From an uncultured Bacteroidales bacterium (GTDB taxonomy: Bacteria > Bacteroidota > Bacteroidia > Bacteroidales > UBA932), in contig CALURT010000021.1 in assembly GCA_944323245.1 (NCBI GenBank), positions 1 to 42,968 of the forward strand: 42,968 nt of DNA, read 5' to 3'. Both the position numbers and the translations under genes were made by a program. Within the stretch, counting starts at the first letter, position 1; every line of letters starts with the position of its first letter. Below are positions 18,996-27,016 of this stretch, piece after piece. The notes under the pieces are model-generated. The model saw only the letters and a list, made by a program, of their open reading frames with translations. It did not search any database and had not been told where the DNA came from.

Positions 18996-19110
18996 ACTGA
19001 CCCCAAAGGGTACTTTCTGCGTTATGCTTGATTCAAAAATCCTCATGTACACCAGTACACTGCGGTTTTCTCATCTGCGCAAGCCTTGAAATTCCTCCTT
19101 TGGGGCCAGT
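18996..19110. repeat. REP-like palindromic repeat after nrdD (family member 1)
   Basis: Outer arms of 14 bases (18996-19009 and 19097-19110, 13 of 14 paired) enclose an imperfect palindrome centred on GTAC-ACCA-GTAC near 19070. Inside the left arm lies the run GGGTACTTTCTGCGTT, shared with small changes with 41081-41096. The sequence CTGCGTTATGCTT...TCCTCA...CTGCG...GCCTTGA is also recognisable in the tRNA spacer at the right end. It starts 7 bases after the nrdD stop codon and could terminate transcription or stabilise the nrdD message. Confidence 0.65.
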
Positions 19111-19133
19111 CCCGGCAACTTAACGAACAAAAG

Positions 19134-19370
19134 TAACGTGAGTTCGATGAAATTCAATTTATTGAAAATCATCGAACTACCTTTGAGGAGCAGGACAGGT
19201 GTCCTGCGACGAGCCCCCGGCGAGGGGGCGAATGGGGGTGGCGCCCCTTAACAAGGGGCTGTCGCTATAGCGACTGGGGATTAAGACAAAGTGGATTTCG
19301 GAGAAATCCTTAACGACGGTTCGACGAATTCCTTAATCCTGAGCAATATAAATTCGTCGAACTGACGTTA
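19134..19370 (+). repeat. Multi-hairpin element, copy A, directly before nrdG
   Basis: 237 bases bounded by imperfect terminal inverted repeats (TAACGTGAGTTCGATGAA against TAACGTCAGTTCGACGAA, 16 of 18). Seven hairpins can be read in order: a long one with arms AGTTCGATGA and an inner TTCAAT stem; GCAGGAC; GCCCCC; GCCCCTT; GTCGC; GGATTTC; and GTTCGACGAATT. A TACCTTTG box facing nrdG lies at 19178-19185. The element ends 4 nt before the nrdG ATG. The second copy is inverted in the window, in front of sufB, about 92% identical, with the first 63 bases identical. There is no coding potential of note. It may be a miniature mobile element or a structured leader. Confidence 0.85.
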
Positions 19371-19374
19371 AAAT

Positions 19375-19881
19375 ATGTCTAAAATCCGCATATTGGATAT
19401 TTTGGAGGAGACCATGGCCGACGGGCCTGGTCTCCGTACTTCAATTTACTGTGCCGGTTGTCTGCACCATTGCCCCGGCTGCCACAATCCCCAGTCATGG
19501 GACATGAACGGAGGGCACGAGGCATCCGTAGACGAATTGTTTGAAATCATAAAATCGGATGAATTCAGCAATGTCACATTTACGGGAGGTGACCCGCTCT
19601 ATCAGGTGGAAGCCTTTACGGAATTGGCACAGAAAATAAAGGAAGAGACCGACAAGACCATCTGGTGCTATACGGGCTTCACTTATGAGGAAATATCAGC
19701 CGATCCGGACCTTGCCCGGATACTGCCTTACATAGATGTGCTGGTAGACGGGCCGTTCATCCAGGAAAAGCGGGATACGGAGCTTCTCTTCAGAGGAAGC
19801 TCGAACCAGAGAATCATCTACCTGCACGGCAAGGACGAAGACGTCATTGCCGGGACTGTGGATACAATACCTCTGAAATAA
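19375..19881 (+). CDS. nrdG: Anaerobic ribonucleotide reductase activating protein
   Basis: 168 residues, a radical SAM activase that places the glycyl radical on NrdD using a [4Fe-4S] cluster and S-adenosylmethionine. The cluster motif CX3CX2C is C29-C33-C36 (CLHHCPGC), preceded by MADGPGLRTSIYCAGC. The GGDPL motif lies at 71-75. The ATG is preceded by only four bases after the structured element, so initiation must rely on the element's AT-rich end; no Shine-Dalgarno is seen. Its last 38 bases overlap the 3' end of the convergent epimerase gene. Confidence 0.93.
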   Translation: MSKIRILDILEETMADGPGLRTSIYCAGCLHHCPGCHNPQSWDMNGGHEASVDELFEIIKSDEFSNVTFTGGDPLYQVEAFTELAQKIKEETDKTIWCYTGFTYEEISADPDLARILPYIDVLVDGPFIQEKRDTELLFRGSSNQRIIYLHGKDEDVIAGTVDTIPLK

Positions 19882-21304
19882 ACCTGTTCTTCCGGGTGGT
19901 CTGTTCCTTGACACGGTCGATGTCGCATTCCGTACACCATCCGCCGCCAAGCAAGACATATTCCAATGAAGCCTCGAATTCGTGGCCGTTTTCGCATTTC
20001 CAGCGGAAAATACTGCCTTTTCTGCCGATTTCAGCCTCCGGGCCCAAAAATTCGCCTCCGCGGAATGCGGCGGCTGCCCTTATCTCATCTGCGGTAAGCG
20101 AATATATCGGTTTGGACGTATCATATCCCCTGTCGATTTCCGCCACCTGTCCTGCAAGACGGGCCTTTTCAAGATTTTTCTCCAACGGCTTCGGGCGCAA
20201 CTGCTCCCAGTTGCGGATCTTCCGGTATTCTTCCAACGAACCGTAATAGGCATTGATTTTTTCGGTATCTCCCTCCTTTATCCACGACTGTGTCCCCAAA
20301 CCTTTGGCGTATGCCAAAGACCGCATCACCGCCTTGATAATGAATGACGGGACAATGCGGGCCAACGAGTAATACCACGGCAACTCCGACGCCAGTCTCC
20401 TGAAATATTCATCCACGGGAAGGTTTTCCCTGAAATGCAGATAACTTTCAAGCACGTCCGCATCCGTGTACCACATTCCGTGGAAGTTCTTTGTGGCGAA
20501 CCATTGCGGCTCGAAGACTTTTTCCACACTTGATATTCCGAGCGGCTTCAGCAACCGGTTTTCGAAATCATAGTTGACAAGACGGTACTGCTCCCCGCTG
20601 CTGATATTGTAGAACCTGTTCCAGAACTCCTCCGGCACCCAGTCTTCGACCACATTGGCAAGAAGCCTGCCTGAATCCTCGATTGTCGCCCATTCCAATA
20701 CGCCCTGCACGGGAACATGGAGCGCCACGGGATTTATCTGCCTGAAAATTCCGGGATAAAGGATGCCGGACTGACGCAGAGACACCCAGTACCTGATACC
20801 GGAGTCTGCGACAATCTTCTCTGCAATGCACTTTGAAACGGAATATTTGTCAAACCTGCTCGCATAGACCGGATCTCCGGCTGCGCCCCAATGCACCGGG
20901 TAAAGCCTGTCACCGCATTGTGCCACGGAACCGATATATACCACCTTTATATTGTCTGCGTCCGGCTGCGCCTTGACCGCCTTTACGATATTTTCAGCGG
21001 CACTTACATTGACTTTCAATGTTTTTTCCGGATAGTAATCCGCCTGCGGCGAAACCATACCTCCGACATGAAGGACGAAATCCGCACCTGTCACGCCTTT
21101 AAGGACATCTTCATAATCCGTAAGGTCTCCCCAGATGATTTCCACGGCCGGCTCGGTGGCATATTCGGCCAAAGCCTTTTTGTTCTTCTTGGACGGGCGT
21201 GCAAGAATCCTGATATTGAATCTGTCTTTTTTCTTCAAAAGTTCCCGGAAGCCGGCTCTGCCCATATTGCCTGTCGCTCCCGTCAGAAATACCGTTTTTT
21301 TCAT
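19844..21304 (-). CDS. NAD-dependent epimerase/dehydratase with C-terminal zinc-finger-like tail
   Basis: 486 residues, beginning MKKTVFLTGATGNMG. The Rossmann loop TGATGNMG is at 8-15. Later features of an extended SDR are VVYIGSVAQCG and the catalytic YSVSK. The C-terminal extension carries WKCENGHEFE...GGGWCTEC, a treble-clef-like CxxxH/CxxC pattern unusual for an SDR. Substrate is unknown; the family covers nucleotide sugars and other carbonyl compounds. A start 105 bases upstream was rejected because it would overlap the EnvC gene and add residues before the Rossmann strand. It is third in an operon after the TPR and EnvC genes. Its end overlaps convergent nrdG. Confidence 0.75.
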   Translation of the reverse strand: MKKTVFLTGATGNMGRAGFRELLKKKDRFNIRILARPSKKNKKALAEYATEPAVEIIWGDLTDYEDVLKGVTGADFVLHVGGMVSPQADYYPEKTLKVNVSAAENIVKAVKAQPDADNIKVVYIGSVAQCGDRLYPVHWGAAGDPVYASRFDKYSVSKCIAEKIVADSGIRYWVSLRQSGILYPGIFRQINPVALHVPVQGVLEWATIEDSGRLLANVVEDWVPEEFWNRFYNISSGEQYRLVNYDFENRLLKPLGISSVEKVFEPQWFATKNFHGMWYTDADVLESYLHFRENLPVDEYFRRLASELPWYYSLARIVPSFIIKAVMRSLAYAKGLGTQSWIKEGDTEKINAYYGSLEEYRKIRNWEQLRPKPLEKNLEKARLAGQVAEIDRGYDTSKPIYSLTADEIRAAAAFRGGEFLGPEAEIGRKGSIFRWKCENGHEFEASLEYVLLGGGWCTECDIDRVKEQTTRKNRFISEVLYPQSRQ

Positions 21305-21357
21305 AATCAATGTCTGTTCGAAGAATTGATGTTGCCAAGAAATTCGTCTCTTCCCAT

Positions 21358-22542
21358 TTACCTGCGGCGCAGCCATGTCTCCGGATTCTGGGGTTTCGTC
21401 CCCTGCCATATCTGGAAATGCAGCTGCGTTTCCCCGTTGATAGTATCCACTGTCCCTATCTTCTGGCCCGTAACTATCCTGTCTCCGGCCTTGACCGCAG
21501 TAGTCTTCAATTTACAATAGAAGGAGAAATAATTGCCGTGCTGCACCAAGACGCATTGATTGTATCCCGGCATCACCACAATCTGCTTTACCACGCCGTC
21601 GAAAACAGCCCTTACTTCGGTCCCGGGGGCTACGGCTATCGTTATACCGTTGTTCAGAGGAAGCTTTATGTTGGTAAATACCGGATGATAATGTTGTCCG
21701 AACCTGTCGACGACCGCCCCTGACACCGGCCACGGAAGTTTTCCCTTGTTCTTGGAAAATTCCTCCGCCAACTTGTAGTCTATCTGCGGTTCGTCCTTCC
21801 CTTTCTTCTCCGAAGCCCTCATTGCCTCCTCTATCAGACGCTTGATCTCCTTGTCCAACGCCTGCACCTGTCTTCGCTTGGAAGCAAGTTCCTTCTCATA
21901 CTTGGCCCTGTTGCGTTTCAACGTGGAAATGGTTCCCGCCACCTGCTTTTCTTCCTTCTCCAAGGAAGCCAGTTCCGCCCTGCGCTTTTTCTGGGCCTCT
22001 TCCGCCTCCGACTTCAACCGTCTGAGCGAAGTCTTTTCCAGTTCGAGTTCCTCCTGTGTCTGCCTTATCTTGTCGGCCTGGACTTTCATCGACGACGACA
22101 GGTTCTTGAAATAATTGTACCGTCTGAATGCCTGTCCGAGATTGTCGCTTGCAAGGATGTACATGTACCATACCTTTGCATCACGGTTCTTGTAGGCACT
22201 CCGAACAAGTCTCGTATAATAGTCGGACAATGTATCCAATCTCTCCTGCAGCCTGTTTATGCGTTTCTGCGTCAGATAAATGTCATCGGAATACTGTCTG
22301 ATCTGCCTGTCGCTCGCAGCGATGATGGCCTTCCTGTTGCGGACCTTGGTCTGGAGCAACGTAAGTTTGGACAATTCGCTGCGGCTCTTCGACATGTTGT
22401 CTGACAGTTGTCTGTCTATCGTTTCGATTTCCTTTTCCAATCTCGCCTTGCTTGCCTCATAGTCTTCGATACTCTGGGCGAAAACAGCCTGGCAGAAAAA
22501 TGCCTGAATCAGGAAAAGTATGGAAATAAACCGTTTCATCAT
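21358..22542 (-). CDS. EnvC-like murein hydrolase activator (degenerate M23/LytM)
   Basis: 394 residues: a signal peptide (ends near FAQS), a long coiled coil at about 25-250 rich in Lys, Glu, Arg and Leu, and a C-terminal LytM/M23 domain from about 270 (LPWPVSGAVVDRFGQHYHPVF to LHFQIWQGTKPQNPETWL). The zinc-binding HxGxD of active M23 enzymes reads NNGIT, so it should not be a hydrolase. As in EnvC it likely activates an N-acetylmuramoyl-L-alanine amidase at the division site. ATGATG at the start overlaps the TPR gene's TGA, indicating coupling. The two ATGs differ by one residue. Confidence 0.85.
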   Translation of the reverse strand: MMKRFISILFLIQAFFCQAVFAQSIEDYEASKARLEKEIETIDRQLSDNMSKSRSELSKLTLLQTKVRNRKAIIAASDRQIRQYSDDIYLTQKRINRLQERLDTLSDYYTRLVRSAYKNRDAKVWYMYILASDNLGQAFRRYNYFKNLSSSMKVQADKIRQTQEELELEKTSLRRLKSEAEEAQKKRRAELASLEKEEKQVAGTISTLKRNRAKYEKELASKRRQVQALDKEIKRLIEEAMRASEKKGKDEPQIDYKLAEEFSKNKGKLPWPVSGAVVDRFGQHYHPVFTNIKLPLNNGITIAVAPGTEVRAVFDGVVKQIVVMPGYNQCVLVQHGNYFSFYCKLKTTAVKAGDRIVTGQKIGTVDTINGETQLHFQIWQGTKPQNPETWLRRR

Positions 22543-24296
22543 TTTCTCTTTCCTTCCCGTAAGCTGTTCATCTGAGACTTGCGAAGCGCCACCCGTGCGT
22601 CGAGATCGGCAATTTCGCCGTTATTCTTGGCCTTGGCCTGACTCCAGTACAGGAAAGCAAGGTCGTATTCTCCCAAAGAGAAAAGGACTTCTGCATAGTG
22701 GTCGAGAATCTCCACGTTTTCCTTGCCTCCGTAAAGCATCACGGCATTCTTGAAAATCGGCTTGGCTTCATCCGCTTTGCCCTGCAGGAAAAGAATCCAT
22801 CCGTAGGTATCGAGATAGGTGGCGTTGTCAGGCTCCTGCTCCACGGTTTTCCTACTCATTGCAGCTGCCTTTTTCAGTTTCTTCCCGTCCAGACTCAGGA
22901 AATAGGCATAATTGTTCAGGACGGGAGCGTAGTCAGGATTGATGTCAAGGGCCTCTTCGTAAGCCTTGTAGGCCTTGCCCTTCTCCCCTGTCTGATAATA
23001 TACATCTCCGAGAGCGGAATAAGCCTGCAGCGTCTTGGCACTGTCGCGGGGAGCGACCGTCAGGATTTCCTTGTATATGTCAACCACTTCGCCATATCTT
23101 CCTGCATTGTAGTCTCCCATGCCTGCGAGTTCGAGAAATGCGGTTTCTCCCGGAAATCTTTCATACGCCCTGCGTCCTTCCTCCGCCAATCCATCCCATT
23201 TCTTCGCATACATGAGCATCTTGGCATAATTCGCTGCGGCGGCAAGACTTGCAGGATATTTCTCGGCATTGGCACGGAAACGTTCAAGTCCGAGTTCCTC
23301 CCTGCCGGTGCCGAAATAATATTGCCCCGCCATGAAATAAACCGTCGAATCTTCAGGATACATGGCCTCGCATTCGCTGACCAATGAATCGAGCCTGTCT
23401 TGGAAAATCCTCGTGAAATTCTGGCCGGACGACGCCGTCAGCATCGCCAGATAGCGGCTTTTCCCTTCGGCCGTAACGTTTTCATCCCTTATGAATTCCT
23501 TCATCAGGGCAAAAAATTCATCATACTTCCTTGTCATCCTGTAGACCTCGGATTTCCCGAGCAATGCAGGGGTGTATCCCGGAGATACGGCAAGGGCTTC
23601 GTTGTAATACTCCAACGCCCCTTCCTCATCGTACAGCGACAGTTTCCTGTCTCCAAGACACGTAAGAATCTGAGGCGAACTGTATTCCTTGTTGTATTCT
23701 TCAAGGCATGCGTAGGCTTCATCCTCACGTCCCGCTTTCCTCAGCACGTCGAACCTCGCCATTACGGTCATCTCGCTTTCCCCGAACACCGTCTCTATCT
23801 GGTCCATGGTCTCCAAGGCCTTTTCTTCCTGGCCGGAAGCCATGTACAGCTCTACCATATTATAATATAGCTCGTATTTCTTCGGAAAATCCTTAACGAG
23901 ATCCTCGAACATGGCAAGCGTGAGTTCCTCTTTTCCGGTCACGGAATAAAGCACTGCAAGCCTGTATCTGTACCAGAAATTGGAACTGTCCAACCGCGTG
24001 GCCTCCCGCAATTCGGATTCCGCAGCGTCAATATCGTTTTCCGCCACCTTGCACAGCCCGAGATAATAATGCGCTGCATCAACGGACGGGTCGGCAGCGA
24101 TTATGTCCTCAAGCAGCCGTACTGCTCCGGTGAAATCTCCGGCATTGTATCTCTCCACCGCCGAGATGATTCCATTTTCAAGCAATGTCGTCGGTGTCTG
24201 CCTTGCAACAGATTGACTGTCATTGGTTTTAGCTGTCACATACAGACATGGGACCAATGAAAAAAACAACAAAAAAGAAAAAATATATCTGTTCAT
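22539..24296 (-). CDS. Secreted tetratricopeptide-repeat protein
   Basis: 585 residues with an N-terminal signal (MNRYIFSFLLFFSLVPCLYV). TPR helices follow almost to the end, for example AHYYLGLCKVAENDIDAAESELREA and APVLNNYAYFLSLDG; about a dozen repeats can be counted. Such periplasmic or inner-membrane TPR proteins commonly scaffold cell-envelope complexes in Bacteroidota. Coupling to an EnvC-like gene suggests a role in envelope assembly or division, but this is inferred. The ATG at 24296 was chosen over an upstream in-frame ATG because the signal sequence begins there. Its promoter -7 box is divergent from that of the ECF sigma gene. Confidence 0.8.
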   Translation of the reverse strand: MNRYIFSFLLFFSLVPCLYVTAKTNDSQSVARQTPTTLLENGIISAVERYNAGDFTGAVRLLEDIIAADPSVDAAHYYLGLCKVAENDIDAAESELREATRLDSSNFWYRYRLAVLYSVTGKEELTLAMFEDLVKDFPKKYELYYNMVELYMASGQEEKALETMDQIETVFGESEMTVMARFDVLRKAGREDEAYACLEEYNKEYSSPQILTCLGDRKLSLYDEEGALEYYNEALAVSPGYTPALLGKSEVYRMTRKYDEFFALMKEFIRDENVTAEGKSRYLAMLTASSGQNFTRIFQDRLDSLVSECEAMYPEDSTVYFMAGQYYFGTGREELGLERFRANAEKYPASLAAAANYAKMLMYAKKWDGLAEEGRRAYERFPGETAFLELAGMGDYNAGRYGEVVDIYKEILTVAPRDSAKTLQAYSALGDVYYQTGEKGKAYKAYEEALDINPDYAPVLNNYAYFLSLDGKKLKKAAAMSRKTVEQEPDNATYLDTYGWILFLQGKADEAKPIFKNAVMLYGGKENVEILDHYAEVLFSLGEYDLAFLYWSQAKAKNNGEIADLDARVALRKSQMNSLREGKRK

Positions 24297-24321
24297 TTCG
24301 TAATGTTCCGGCCTCTTTGTG

Positions 24322-24329
24322 CAAAAATA
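24322..24329 (-). promoter_or_regulatory. -7 box of the TPR-envC-epimerase operon
   Basis: TATTTTTG on the minus strand, 26 nt before the TPR start codon. No clear TTTG at -33. Confidence 0.45.
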
Positions 24330-24343
24330 GTACAAAAATCAAT

Positions 24344-24351
24344 TATCTTTG
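24344..24351 (+). promoter_or_regulatory. -7 box of the ECF sigma operon
   Basis: TATCTTTG, about 85 nt before the GTG start of the sigma gene; a TTTG lies 24 bases upstream, slightly too far. The resulting leader is about 75 nt. Confidence 0.45.
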
Positions 24352-24435
24352 AAAAAATTACGACAAGGATGCAACATCCGGACTTCTTCCGGCATCTTTT
24401 GTCCGCGGGTTAAAAATTTTTGAGAAAAGATTACT

Positions 24436-24990
24436 GTGACCGAGACCTCCGAGCAACTGACGATAGAATCGTGCAGAAAAGGTGACAGGAAAGCTCAGAA
24501 GGCCTTGTTCGACCGTCTGGCTCCCCGTATGTTTCCCGTTTGTATCCGCTATGCCGGCGATCGGGAGACGGCTGAGGATATTTTACAGGACGGATTCGTC
24601 ACGCTGTTCTCGAAATTGGACACCTACAAGGGGGAAGGTTCCTTTGAAGGTTGGGCCCGCAAGATCTTTGTAAACACTGCACTCATGTACCTGCGGAAAA
24701 AAGACGCCTTGAAAATGAGCGACGACCTCGAAAATGCAAGGCATCTGACATCGGGCACGACGACACAGATAGAAAATATCGGTTACAAGGAACTTATAAA
24801 ACTTGTCACATCGCTCCCGACTGGCTTCAGGACGGTTTTCAACATGTATGTTCTCGAAGGATATTCCCACAAGGAAATAGCGGAAATCCTCGACATCACC
24901 GAAACGACCTCAAGGACGCAGTTAAGCAGGGCAAGGGTGTGGCTGCAAAACAGGATTAAAGAGACAGAAAATGACCGAAGACGAAAATAA
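24436..24990 (+). CDS. ECF-type RNA polymerase sigma factor
   Basis: 184 residues starting at GTG. Sigma region 2 covers about 25-90: LFDRLAPRMFPVCIRYAGD, ETAEDILQDGFVTLF, and the -10 reader GSFEGWARKIFVNTALMYLR. Region 4 covers about 125-180: LPTGFRTVFNMYVLEGYSHK, EIAEILDITETTSRTQLSRAR. It shares its last 20 bases with the next gene, so the sigma factor and its likely anti-sigma partner are translationally coupled. The next gene is not susC, so this is a self-standing envelope-responsive pair. The GTG was kept because the frame starts well with MTETSEQLT. Confidence 0.9.
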   Translation: MTETSEQLTIESCRKGDRKAQKALFDRLAPRMFPVCIRYAGDRETAEDILQDGFVTLFSKLDTYKGEGSFEGWARKIFVNTALMYLRKKDALKMSDDLENARHLTSGTTTQIENIGYKELIKLVTSLPTGFRTVFNMYVLEGYSHKEIAEILDITETTSRTQLSRARVWLQNRIKETENDRRRK

Positions 24991-26218
24991 ATTCTACGAA
25001 TCGATTCGCTCCATTCTCAATGAAGGGACGGAGGAAGTTCCGGCAGGTCTATGGGATGCCATAGAAAGCCGGCTGCCTGCCGCCAGACCGCGTATTGTAC
25101 CGGTCTTCTTGAAGATATTGGCGCCTACAGCCGCTGCTGCAGCGGTCGTAACCGCCGTCCTGCTCTCGCCGCTCGGCAACAATACGTCTCCGGCATACGA
25201 CCATACGATAGCCAGATTGGATGAATCCGGTTACGGAAATCCGGCTGCCGTCATCGCAGCCGTGCCGCAGGCTGCTGCATTGAGAAACGACGTATTCGTC
25301 ATTACCGACGCCGCCACGGCATCATCCGCAGCAGATTCGCCCGTTCAGGAAGAGACAGTCGGGCATGACATTTCCGCCCGTGATGACGGCGAAGGTTCCG
25401 CAAAGGACTCCGGAGCCGTCCAAGTTCGGGGACCGGAGACAGCTGAAGCCGCAGTCCCTGCGACAGACAAGACCGCAGGAGAGAGGACGAAAGAAGCGGA
25501 CGATCTTTTCGGATTCGATTTTCCGGATGAAGAGGAAAGCGGCCCGAGAAACAGGATACGCACAGCAGTCACATTGTCGGGCAACGCCATAAGCAACACC
25601 AATTCCACGAGGAGCAACGCCGACAGGGTTCCGATGTCTTTCCGTCCGAGCCAGAAGACCGAACTGAAAGAGCGTATCAGCGAAAGCAGCGAGTCTGCAT
25701 TCGGAATACCTCTTACATTCGGAGCCGGAGTCAAGATATCCTTCACTCCGAGATGGGCGCTCGGTGTCGGAGTCAACTACACCAACCTCAGCAGGACATT
25801 CGACGGTGCATATTATAGGGTAATAGAAGGTCAGGATTATCAGACACCGGAATATTTCTCCAACATACGGAACAGGCAGGACTACATAGGTATTCCTGTC
25901 AATGTCTATTTCAATATCCTTCAGGGAGATTTCATCAATTTCTACGCATACGCCGGCGGTACTGCCGAAAAATGTATTTCCAACAGGTTCTTCATGTCGA
26001 ACGAGATGGTGGAATACACCCACAAGGAAGCCGTCAAGGGCATACAGTGGTCAGCAGACCTTGGTATCGGATTGGAGTTCGTGATAGCACGCCAGTTCGG
26101 ACTGTACATAGACCCGAGCCTCAGATATTATTTCGGGTACGACGGCCAGCCGAGAAGCATCAGAAGCCTGCAGCCCCTCATGTTCGGGGTGGAAATGGGT
26201 CTTAGGGTGCATCTTTAG
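24971..26218 (+). CDS. Anti-sigma-like/outer-membrane beta-barrel fusion
   Basis: 415 residues. The N-terminal cytoplasmic part (1-41) has the pattern seen in Bacteroidota anti-sigma proteins, with VPAGLWDAIESRL. A single transmembrane segment lies at 43-66. A long Ala/Glu-rich periplasmic linker runs to about 220. The C-terminal ~190 residues alternate like an outer-membrane barrel of the porin/PorT class (FGAGVKISFTPRWALGVGVNY, then YIDPSLRYYFGYDGQ). If read correctly one chain spans the envelope, with its barrel in the outer membrane and its anti-sigma arm in the cytoplasm. It starts inside the sigma gene. An alternative is that the C-terminal barrel is a soluble beta-sandwich. Confidence 0.65.
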   Translation: MTEDENKFYESIRSILNEGTEEVPAGLWDAIESRLPAARPRIVPVFLKILAPTAAAAAVVTAVLLSPLGNNTSPAYDHTIARLDESGYGNPAAVIAAVPQAAALRNDVFVITDAATASSAADSPVQEETVGHDISARDDGEGSAKDSGAVQVRGPETAEAAVPATDKTAGERTKEADDLFGFDFPDEEESGPRNRIRTAVTLSGNAISNTNSTRSNADRVPMSFRPSQKTELKERISESSESAFGIPLTFGAGVKISFTPRWALGVGVNYTNLSRTFDGAYYRVIEGQDYQTPEYFSNIRNRQDYIGIPVNVYFNILQGDFINFYAYAGGTAEKCISNRFFMSNEMVEYTHKEAVKGIQWSADLGIGLEFVIARQFGLYIDPSLRYYFGYDGQPRSIRSLQPLMFGVEMGLRVHL

Positions 26219-26247
26219 CGGAGGTCCGGCCAAATTCCGATGTGCCG

Positions 26248-27000
26248 TCAGCGTTGTTCCATAATGTTGCGGGCCAAGGAATTGGCACATACGAAACGTC
26301 GGAGTTCCTCGCAGTCAGTATGGAAAATCGTATGTCTGTCCCCTTTCCATAACATCTTGCCTCCGTAAAGAAAGCCGATATTGTCCCCTATCTCCAATAT
26401 CGAATTCATGTCATGGGTGTTGATGACTGTCGTCATTCCGTATTCCTTGGTCAGTTCAGAGACAAGCTGGTCAATGAGAATCGAAGTATAGGGATCGAGG
26501 CCTGAATTCGGCTCGTCGCAAAACAGATATTTGGGTTCAAGCGCTATCGCCCGGGCAATCCCTACCCTTTTCTGCATTCCTCCGCTCAATTCGCTCGGAT
26601 ACTTCGAGCCTGCATCCCTGACATTCACCCTCTCAAGACAATATTCCGCCCTTTCCTTTTTTTCGGCACGGCTCCAGTCCGTAAAGAAATCCATCGGAAA
26701 CATCACGTTTTCAAGCACGGTTGCGAAATCGAAAAGTGCGCTGCTCTGAAAGAGGACGCCGATATGCTGGCGCATCCTCTTCTTCTCTTCGAAAGACATT
26801 GACATGATATCCTGCCCGTTGAATGACACCGAGCCGGCATCCGGAGCAATCAGCCCGATCAGGGTCTTCAGGAACACGGTCTTTCCCGAGCCGCTCGCTC
26901 CAATCACCATATTGCAGATACCGGGACGGTAGTCTATGCTTATGTCGTCAAGGACTTTCAGAGTCCCGAAACTTTTGGTCAAATGTTCTACCTTTATCAT
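26248..27000 (-). CDS. mlaF: Mla-type ABC transporter ATP-binding protein
   Basis: 250 residues, full-length ABC ATPase. Walker A GASGSGKT at 34-41, signature LSGGMQKR near 138-145, Walker B YLFCDEPNSGLDP just after, then the H-loop NTHD. The YPSELSGGMQKRVGIARAI stretch fits the MlaF/Ttg2A group that drives phospholipid transport between the membranes. It follows mlaE by 16 bp. No MlaD or MlaC gene is adjacent, so the substrate-binding part lies elsewhere. Confidence 0.88.
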   Translation of the reverse strand: MIKVEHLTKSFGTLKVLDDISIDYRPGICNMVIGASGSGKTVFLKTLIGLIAPDAGSVSFNGQDIMSMSFEEKKRMRQHIGVLFQSSALFDFATVLENVMFPMDFFTDWSRAEKKERAEYCLERVNVRDAGSKYPSELSGGMQKRVGIARAIALEPKYLFCDEPNSGLDPYTSILIDQLVSELTKEYGMTTVINTHDMNSILEIGDNIGFLYGGKMLWKGDRHTIFHTDCEELRRFVCANSLARNIMEQR

Positions 27001-27016
27001 GTCAATACGGTATCAC

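Noticed and set aside
16746..19052. A 768-codon open frame on the minus strand across nrdD
   Set aside because: It mirrors the nrdD codons, shows no domain or motif, and is a codon-bias shadow of a gene that matches NrdD over its full length.
19120..19375. Target-site duplications flanking the structured element
   Set aside because: No matching direct repeats of 2-9 bp were found at either copy, so a transposition event cannot be demonstrated from the window.
21305..21409. Longer start of the epimerase gene
   Set aside because: It would overlap the 3' end of envC and put 35 residues before the first Rossmann strand.
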